Assembly: GCF_021347895.1 (NCBI RefSeq)
Contig: NC_067113.1
Span: 46,849,474 to 46,913,473 of the forward strand
Direction: 5' to 3'
Length of the DNA: 64,000 nt
Source: Acanthochromis polyacanthus
Taxonomy: Eukaryota; Chordata; Actinopteri; Pomacentridae
Part shown: in pieces, positions 60,201-64,000 of the stretch
How the letters are laid out: each line of letters starts with the position of its first letter
Position numbering within the stretch: the first letter of the stretch is position 1
Notes under the pieces: generated by a model
Seen by the model: only the letters and a program-made list of their open reading frames with translations
Databases searched by the model: none
Told to the model about the DNA's origin: nothing
Made by a program: the position numbers and the translations under genes

Positions 60201-63200
60201 ATAGATTCACGGACTCTGATTTTATCTGGTTTGTTGACACACAAAAACTACGTCCAGACAAATATGAGGTAAACCACTGGAGAACCGACCCCGACAGACC
60301 CACCTGATCCCTCAGTCTACTTAACAGGACCTGATGGTCAACAGTGTCAAAAGCTGAGGACAGGTCCACGAGAACTAGCACGGTGCATTGACCCGAATCG
60401 GCAGACATCAATATGTCACTGGACACTTTCAGTAGGGCAGTTTCCGTGGAGTGGTGCTTACGGAAGCCAGATTGAAATTTGTCAAAGAAGTTATGTTGAT
60501 CAAGGTAAGAAGACAGCTGATTGCAAACTACCTTCTCAAGGATCTTTGACAAGAATGGCAGCTTAGAGATAGGCCTATAACTATTTCGGTCTGCCGGGTC
60601 TAAACCTGTTTTTTTTAGTAATGGCTCCACAATGGCGTGCTTGAAGGCATTTGGAAACACACCTGATGACAAAGAGAGGTTTATCATTTCGGTAACCCAG
60701 GGACCGACTGCCTCCAGTACCTCCAAGAACAATCTACAGGGGATGACATCAGAGGAGCAGGATGAAAGTTTCATCTTGGTTACCAATGCCAAAACATCAG
60801 CAAGAGTTACAGACTCAAAAGTGAACCACATGCTGGAGACAGGCTCAATAGCAACCGAGGCACAACACTGAGGGGGTGGCATATTATCCTTGAGCTTCTT
60901 GATTTTATCGATGAAAAAATTCAAGAAGGCATGGCTATCGGCTTCGGTGAAAACAGGAGTTACAGGAGCAGCAGGGCAAACAAAAGAATTGATTGTGTCA
61001 AACAGCACTTTAGGGTTTTTCTTATTCACGGTCACCAGTTGACGGATGTAGTTGGACCTGGCACTCTCGACCATTTCATTGTATGATGACAAGATCCCTG
61101 AGATGGAGCCTGTGTACCTCAAGGTTAGTAGATTTCCACAGGTGTTCAGTCTTTCGACACAGTCTCTTAAAACTTAAAATATGCTCGTTAATCCAAGGAC
61201 ATGATTTTTTCTGTGTAGTCAGATTAGCTTTAACAGGGGCCACTTGATCCAAAATCACTACACAGTGGTCATCAAAACACTGGATTAGATCATCTACACT
61301 AGAGCGATTTGTTAAAAGAAGAGGATCAAACAAAACAGAGAACCTTTCTGCAGTATTAGCAGTGATAATGCGCCTCTGGGACCTTACTTCTAAAGGTTTG
61401 GGCTCAGGACTAAAATGCAAATCACATGGGACAAGACAATGATCACTCATGTGGACATCATTCACAGACACATTAGAAATGTCCAGGCCAAGAGTAAAAA
61501 CTAAATCTAAAATGTGGCCCTTTCGGTGGGTTGGCTTTGAAACATGTTGCACAAGGTTAAAAGCTTCAGTCAATGTTAAAAATTCCATTGCATAGGATGA
61601 AGAGATGTTGTCAACATGAAGGTTAAAATCTCCAAGGATTAAAACAGGCTCCAACTTTATAATAGAGGATAAAAAGTCACTAAAATCCTTTAAAAAGGCA
61701 GCAGCAGAGCCAGGGGGACGGTAGACCACAACACAGTAGAGAGGGTGCAAGGTGCCCACCTTGACCATCTGTGATTCAGAAGAAGAGTATTCCTGTGAAA
61801 GAATCATTTTACAAACAAAATCCTCCTTATGGACAAATGCCAGCCCCCCTCCACCTCGACAGGGGCGGGGCTTCCCGTGAGCAGCAAAGCCAGCAGGGCA
61901 GAGCTCGTTTAAATGGATAAACTCCTCTTCTTTCTGCCAAGTCTCCGTAATACACATTATATCCAAATTTTCCCTTGAGATAAGATCATTCAGGGAAAAG
62001 GATTTGTTACCAATGGAACAAGCATTCAAGAGACCAAGGTGGATCGTGAAAGGTGTCATTGAGGTAGTGTCCGAAGTGTGCAGCGCGATTGGACAAAGGC
62101 AGCGGTTACGTGGGCACCAGCTGGTCCGTGCTGACGGAAACACGGAAGTGCGCTGCTCCGATGAACATCCACGACCAAGACTCAAGCGCTGTACAGGATC
62201 CAGGACACCCGTGGTCCGAGCAAACCGCGGCGTGGATACGCTGTCACAAACATCGAGGAGCAGGATGTGGTGTAGACACCGAACGCGTCCTCCGCAGCGT
62301 GCAGCGGCCGAGCCCAGGCGAGCAGCCTCACTCCTTCGCCATACCTGGACACCAGCCCGCGCTCCTTGCTTTTCCTCGATCTCCTGTGGACCTTGCCCGA
62401 CGCCCGGAACAGCAACAAATATTCCGGTAAGTTTAAGTCAATGGTAAAGGGGTGAGGAAACGCCTGTTTATAACGATCCTGTGTATTAAACAGGCCCTCC
62501 ATGGTCTCTTTGATACGAAACAGTGAGTCTCGATCATAAGTTTGTAAGGCCAAGGCACATCCATTAGTTAGTCGGGCTGATATGATCACATATGCAGAAA
62601 AAATTATCATGAAAAGTTTACACAGGAGCAGAGCCGAGGCACCGCCAGTCACAGGCGCCATCTTAGCAACCAATCATTGAATTTTAAAAAAATTACATTG
62701 ATTTACTATGAATTTACATGTTAAGTTCTGCAATGCCTAACTGTAAAATAACAAATACTAATTTAAATCAGCAAAAATATTGTAATTTTACAGATATTTA
62801 CCACCCTTAAAAAGATATGTATACTAAGGATTGAAAAATTCTAATTAATTTTTCAGAAAATGCTGTATTACAGAGTTTACTCGATTTGTTAAATTACAGA
62901 TAAATTAAAGTAAAATCATATTTAAAAACTATAAATTTGTTTAACTTTTTTTAAAAAATGACCAAAGATCTGTATTTTTACACACACATGTATATGTTTT
63001 TTTTTTTTTTTATCAGTGTGTGAATCTATATTTTTTGAGACGGTAATTGAATGCGTTGCAGCTCCTAAGTACAAATAATTCATTATTTTGCTCATGAGCA
63101 TATATAAAAACACCATATGGATATGATTTTCTGCAGGGGGAGTCCTTAAAATGGATACAATTAATTTAAAAAATGGTATCGGAACCCAAAGACAACATTT

Positions 63201-63357
63201 GCAGTCGACCTGAAGACAATATTCGTGTCCTTAGGCCAAACGCTGGTGAATAAAGTGAACAGAAAGACGACAAACCCACCTGAGTGATGGTGTCACAGTT
63301 CAACACCTTCACCGGAGTCACATCTGGTCCTTCACCGTGAACCAACACCTGCAGAGT
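36118..63357 (-). CDS. plxnb1: Plexin-B (best match plexin-B1), 3' eleven exons, partial
   Basis: Eleven exons: 63357-63280, 57768-57690, 54110-54010, 50927-50846, 49732-49581, 49272-49112, 43372-43225, 40251-40187, 39631-39556, 38100-38026, 36222-36118. They sum to 1122 nt, exactly 374 codons with stop, all phases joining. Plexins are semaphorin receptors at the plasma membrane; only the cytoplasmic tail is here. Exons 1-3 of this set form the Rho-GTPase-binding domain ([10 protein letters not shown] to RLNTLAHYN). The rest is the C-terminal half of the Ras/Rap GAP ([70 protein letters not shown]). The end NKVTDL is the PDZ ligand of B-type plexins (absent from A, C and D types), which recruits PDZ-Rho[24 protein letters not shown] and YYKGIRQM favour B1 over B2 or B3. 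The 5' gene part lies off the right edge. Confidence 0.93.
36640..36830. repeat. Fish interspersed repeat, copy 1
   Basis: AGTCTTTGTCATGGTGCCCC, GGCTAAAAGTCCACAATG and CACAGTATTAGGTCAGAGG parallel 50160-50345. Class unknown. Confidence 0.55.
36990..37285. repeat. Common teleost repeat (GAGGAGTCGCCCCTTGCTGG type)
   Basis: CAACCAGAGGAGTCGCCCCT, GAATGCAGGTTTATGAGGC and the TCTTTTATACACAGTCTGTG end are typical of a widespread, non-coding fish element. It lies in the last plexin intron. Confidence 0.6.
38026..38100 (-). CDS. plxnb1: plexin-B exon (GAP end)
   Basis: 75 nt, 25 codons: [20 protein letters not shown] to KYYDV. Confidence 0.9.
38265..39394 (-). repeat. Dispersed repeat of TTAAAGCTGCAAGCAG family, copy A (inverted)
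   Basis: Reverse-complement match to copy B at 51516-52660 across blocks CTTCCTGTTGGGTTTAG, TTCCTGTTGCCA(C/G)CAGGTGG and CAGGGTTTTGCAG. Its middle (38811-39120) has been replaced or expanded by a 31-bp tandem array. A short ORF of copy B (51971-52162) is not conserved, so this is likely non-coding. Confidence 0.65.
38811..39120. repeat. 31-bp tandem array, 10 copies, with 93-bp higher-order unit
   Basis: 310 bp equals ten units of type CCCAGTATGTTTTAGCCTCT plus 11 bases. Units 4-6 are repeated almost exactly as units 7-9, showing a three-unit duplication. Confidence 0.9.
39556..39631 (-). CDS. plxnb1: plexin-B exon (GAP)
   Basis: 76 nt: [25 protein letters not shown]; donor CGG|GTATGA. Confidence 0.92.
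40187..40251 (-). CDS. plxnb1: plexin-B exon (GAP)
   Basis: 65 nt: [31 protein letters not shown] is close to the plexin-B1 sequence. Confidence 0.92.
40433..41925. repeat. T-rich degenerate 21-bp-period tract, duplicated segment copy 1
   Basis: Starts at TCAGAATCAGACACCTAAAG, shared with 47853. After 150-200 bp of unique-like duplicated DNA it becomes repeats of the type GGTCATTTTGTGTCTCTTTG. The plus strand is strongly T-rich and G-rich over A and C. Confidence 0.8.
41926..43130. repeat. 21-bp minisatellite, about 58 units
   Basis: Homogeneous units of type GTCTCTTTCAGGTCGTTTAG plus C, 21 bp, in a plexin intron. Two CpGs per typical unit. Variants (CAGG/TAGG, GTTTAG/GCTTAG, GCG/GAG) are arranged in blocks. 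One unit near 42661-42680 lacks two bases. It has long open frames on both strands (for example 41582-43135 plus), an effect of the stop-free 7-codon period. Confidence 0.95.
43225..43372 (-). CDS. plxnb1: plexin-B exon (GAP arginine region)
   Basis: 148 nt: [39 protein letters not shown]. The Arg of LPLRFW is invariant in plexins and, by family knowledge, belongs to the GAP catalytic surface. Donor is the weaker GTCAGT. Confidence 0.92.
43735..44990. repeat. T-rich degenerate tract (TTTTGTGTCTC type)
   Basis: Continuation of the diverged GTCATTTTGTGTCTCTTTGT repeat in the next plexin intron. Short ORFs here are repeat artefacts. Confidence 0.7.
45240..45480. other. Non-repetitive island within the repeat-rich plexin intron
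   Basis: Balanced-composition DNA between two T-rich tracts, including CGTCAATAATTCACCGCCGC. Might be a conserved intronic element; alignment is needed. Confidence 0.2.
46110..47030. repeat. T-rich degenerate tract (TTTTGTGTC type), third block
   Basis: Same repeat style as 43735-44990. Contains an internal duplication: CATTTTGTGCTTGCTTTGTG near 46614 and TATTTTGTGGTTGCTTTGTG near 46860, about 246 bp apart. Confidence 0.7.
47853..48960. repeat. T-rich degenerate tract, duplicated segment copy 2
   Basis: Direct copy of the segment starting at 40433, 7420 bp away. CACCTAAAGTCTC, ACAGATTAGACAGAAACTGA, CTTTAAAATAAAATCTAAAT and TGTTTCTGATTG are in the same order. It lacks the homogeneous minisatellite found in copy 1. 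Confidence 0.8.
49112..49272 (-). CDS. plxnb1: plexin-B exon (GAP)
   Basis: 161 nt: [43 protein letters not shown]. Acceptor TTTTTTCAG, donor AG|GTACAC. Confidence 0.92.
49364..49450. repeat. 29-bp perfect tandem repeat, 3 copies
   Basis: 87 bp equals three units beginning CCACCACCATGCTTCACACC; one substitution in the third. Confidence 0.95.
49581..49732 (-). CDS. plxnb1: plexin-B exon (linker and GAP)
   Basis: 152 nt: [18 protein letters not shown] followed by [15 protein letters not shown], the highly conserved GAP helix. Confidence 0.92.
50160..50345. repeat. Fish interspersed repeat, copy 2
   Basis: AGTCTTTGTCATGGTGCTCC, GCTAAAGGCTCAATGTTCTC and CTACAGTATTAAACAGTAAG align with 36640-36830. 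Confidence 0.55.
50346..50845 (-). other. Plexin intron remainder
   Basis: AT-rich with ACCCTCTAATACCACAATTA-type micro-repetition at 50420-50490. No other feature. Confidence 0.4.
50846..50927 (-). CDS. plxnb1: plexin-B exon (RBD-to-GAP linker, start)
   Basis: 82 nt: [20 protein letters not shown], a variable linker region of plexin tails; donor GA|GTAAGT. Confidence 0.88.
51516..52660 (+). repeat. Dispersed repeat of TTAAAGCTGCAAGCAG family, copy B
   Basis: Begins TTAAAGCTGCAAGCAGTGTA and includes GTCGGGGTGTGGTGTATGTC, CTTCCTGTTGCCAGCAGGTG and CTTCCTGTTGGGTTTAGGAG, ending near TTCCAATAGGGTCCTATGA. It has an inverted relative at 38265-39394. The TTAA start may reflect a TTAA-targeting DNA element, but this is only a guess. 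Confidence 0.65.
53750..53960. other. Non-repetitive island next to a plexin exon
   Basis: CpG-bearing, balanced sequence (AACAGCGCCGGGTGTCCTCC, GTGCGAGGACAGTAGCAGTC) 50-260 bp downstream (gene sense) of the exon at 54010. Candidate intronic regulatory DNA only. Confidence 0.2.
54010..54110 (-). CDS. plxnb1: plexin-B exon (RBD end)
   Basis: 101 nt: [19 protein letters not shown] to [11 protein letters not shown]; donor AAC|GTGAGT. Confidence 0.9.
54350..55562 (-). pseudogene. Degenerate Tc1-like transposase remnant, interrupted
   Basis: Two pieces on the minus strand. Piece 55160-55562 carries a frame with CACCAGAACTGGACCATGAA, encoding the Tc1 motif NWTMKQWKK followed by a DDE-region-like SDES, and ends with the terminal AGTGGCTTTAATGTTGTGG. 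Piece 54370-54545 matches the downstream coding part (CCAGATCTGAATC region). A retroposon tail block (54800-55150) separates them. Several stops and shifts are present; it is non-functional. Confidence 0.6.
54817..54988 (+). repeat. Two retroposon tail fragments
   Basis: CAGGATCAATAAAGCATC and AATCAATAAAGTATCTATCG, each followed by TATC-type repeats, lie 130 bp apart within the Tc1 remnant. Confidence 0.5.
55563..55910. other. Non-repetitive island in plexin intron
   Basis: Balanced, CpG-containing stretch (GGTCGGGCATCATGAAGGAC, CACCGTTACCGAGTTAAAAT) between the Tc1 remnant and the AT-rich array. Possible conserved element, unproven. Confidence 0.2.
56296..57440. repeat. AT-rich ~465-bp degenerate tandem array, about 2.4 copies
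   Basis: Copies start near 56296, 56757 and 57229. Shared order: TTTGTTCT...AACA, TTTGACAGTAAATTAACACT, ATTTTACAGATATTTG, TTTGAACAAAAATGGTAAAC, TTTGTTCTTTTAATA and TTACTGAAAATTG. Related TTTACAG-rich DNA flanks the LINE. Confidence 0.7.
57690..57768 (-). CDS. plxnb1: plexin-B exon (RBD, second part)
   Basis: 79 nt: [19 protein letters not shown], the RBD helix and loop. Separated from the previous exon by a 5.5-kb intron that holds the LINE. Confidence 0.9.
57769..59106 (-). other. Plexin intron between RBD exon and LINE
   Basis: AT-rich. 58600-59000 resembles the TTTACAG-type array at 56296-57440. No gene. Confidence 0.45.
59260..61122 (-). pseudogene. LINE reverse transcriptase frame
   Basis: About 620 codons, shifted by one base from the endonuclease frame in an overlap near 61076-61122. 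RT motifs in order: [65 protein letters not shown] (about 60079-60100) and LNADKTE. The catalytic YADD is intact. The frameshift makes this copy unlikely to move by itself. Confidence 0.85.
61076..62059 (-). pseudogene. LINE endonuclease (APE-type) frame
   Basis: From ATG 62059 to a stop at 61078-61076. APE-type endonuclease motifs: [36 protein letters not shown] and MSDHCLV. The Asp and His of GDFN and SDH needed for target nicking are present. The frame ends early because the reading frame changes before the RT. Confidence 0.75.
62182..62661 (-). pseudogene. LINE 5' frame of uncertain role
   Basis: 160 codons from ATG 62661 ([20 protein letters not shown]...) to a stop overlapping the next frame. 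One hydrophobic stretch near the start, then a basic patch ([11 protein letters not shown]). No known domain recognised; it may be the N-terminal part of the LINE polyprotein in a shifted frame. Confidence 0.45.
62671..63279 (-). other. Plexin intron between RBD start exon and LINE
   Basis: AT-rich TTTACAG-type DNA at 62680-62950 and poly-T at about 62997-63011. No gene. Confidence 0.4.
63280..63357 (-). CDS. plxnb1: plexin-B exon (RBD start)
   Basis: 78 nt, 26 codons, [10 protein letters not shown] through [10 protein letters not shown]; donor [17 protein letters not shown] is the signature of the plexin ubiquitin-like Rho-binding fold. Confidence 0.9.
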
Positions 63358-64000
63358 CTGGCAACACAAACACACCTGTCAGTCTCAAAGAAGGGCAAAA
63401 TAACTTCAAAAAAAACACTCGGATTGTATAAAAACCAAACAGAAAAGCAGCAAATCTCCAACCTATGGAGGGTTTTCATATGTTAAAGTTGGTTTTCCTT
63501 CTGTTTATTGCTCTTCAGTTCTTATAAAAAGACAGTCATCATCGTTAAAACCAGTTTTCAGAGGTTTTTGTGTTGCTATGGATACAAATGATGACTGAAA
63601 AGATTCCTACTATGCAAACTGTTCACACAGCACCATCAACTCAACCTCATGACCCGCGTTACGGATCTTTTGTGACTATTTAAAGGTGCATATTTGCATT
63701 TTCAAACTGAAGCAGAAAAGCAAACAAACATTTTCTATGTCGGTCGGCAGCTAAATGATCTAACCTTCAAGAAAGGATCACCATGGCGACCAGAGGAGGG
63801 TTTTTGGCGGCCATCAGGAGACGATACAGCAGTTTTTAACAGTGACTTCACACATAAACGGACTAGAGAATTACAGTTTGTGGTTAAGAATGAGAAGTTG
63901 TTCTGACAGCTCTGATATATCTCACTTAAGATGTCGGCAAAAGTCAACTACTTTTAGACATAGAAATTTAACAGATATAGAGCTTTGTTAAAGGAGAAGT
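63358..64000 (-). other. Plexin intron at the right edge
   Basis: Upstream intron (gene sense). No further plexin exon is recognisable before the edge. Confidence 0.45.

Larger units (their letters stand above)
59107..62670 (-). mobile_element. L2/CR1-like LINE, near full length, in a plexin intron (sense to the gene)
   Basis: About 3.56 kb ending in a (CTTA)n tail on the minus strand (plus (TAAG)n at 59107-59126), the short microsatellite 3' end typical of L2-type LINEs. It holds an N-terminal frame (62661-62182), an endonuclease frame and a reverse-transcriptase frame. The clade call rests on RT and endonuclease motifs and the tail type. Target duplications were not found. Confidence 0.8.

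Noticed and set aside
62004..62447. Plus-strand ORFs opposite the LINE
   Set aside because: Antisense of the LINE coding frames, with no independent support.

Overview
The window is vertebrate nuclear DNA and almost certainly from a ray-finned (percomorph-like) teleost. Genes are split into many exons with GT-AG introns. The encoded proteins match vertebrate families (TMEM209, PRDM4, ASCL4, a SAPCD1-like protein, a B-type plexin). The introns hold typical fish repeats: hAT and Tc1/mariner remnants, tRNA-headed SINEs, an L2/CR1-like LINE and GT/TTTTGTGTC-type low-complexity tracts. There is no bacterial or viral genome here, no CRISPR array and no rRNA. The only tRNA-like sequence is in SINE heads.

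Layout, left to right. (1) 1-3350, minus strand: 5' half of tmem209 (199 codons visible; the gene runs off the left edge). (2) 4660-13340, minus strand: complete prdm4. Ten coding exons sum to exactly 883 codons, preceded by two leader exons. A 900-bp hAT-like element sits in the intron between the PR-domain and zinc-finger exons. (3) 13719-14516, plus strand: ascl4, a one-coding-exon bHLH gene, head-to-head with prdm4 and only about 560 bp from it, as expected from the PRDM4-ASCL4 linkage known in human. (4) 14520-20000: intergenic, with a degenerate tandem array, two SINEs and duplicated AT-rich blocks. (5) 20014-24593, minus strand: a four-exon, 175-residue SAPCD1-like coiled-coil gene. (6) 24600-36117: intergenic DNA and probable long plexin 3' UTR, with a Tc1 5' fragment, a hAT element with perfect 8-bp target duplications, and SINE pieces. 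(7) 36118-63357, minus strand: the last eleven exons of a plexin-B gene (best match plexin-B1), 373 residues from the Rho-GTPase-binding domain to the C-terminal VTDL. Its 5' part lies beyond the right edge.

The plexin introns are the most repeat-rich part. They hold a 31-bp higher-order tandem array, a roughly 58-unit 21-bp minisatellite at 41.9-43.1 kb inside an older T-rich tract of the same period, and a direct segmental duplication of that tract 7.42 kb away. They also hold a degenerate ~465-bp AT-rich tandem array, a Tc1 transposase remnant and a nearly full-length LINE with a frameshift.

No operon-like cooperation exists between these genes. The only functional relationships suggested are the shared prdm4/ascl4 intergenic region and the internal signalling logic of the plexin tail (RBD, split GAP, PDZ ligand). 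I did not find a convincing new multi-gene system. The most unusual signals are the prdm4 leader-exon arrangement and the plexin-intron minisatellite.
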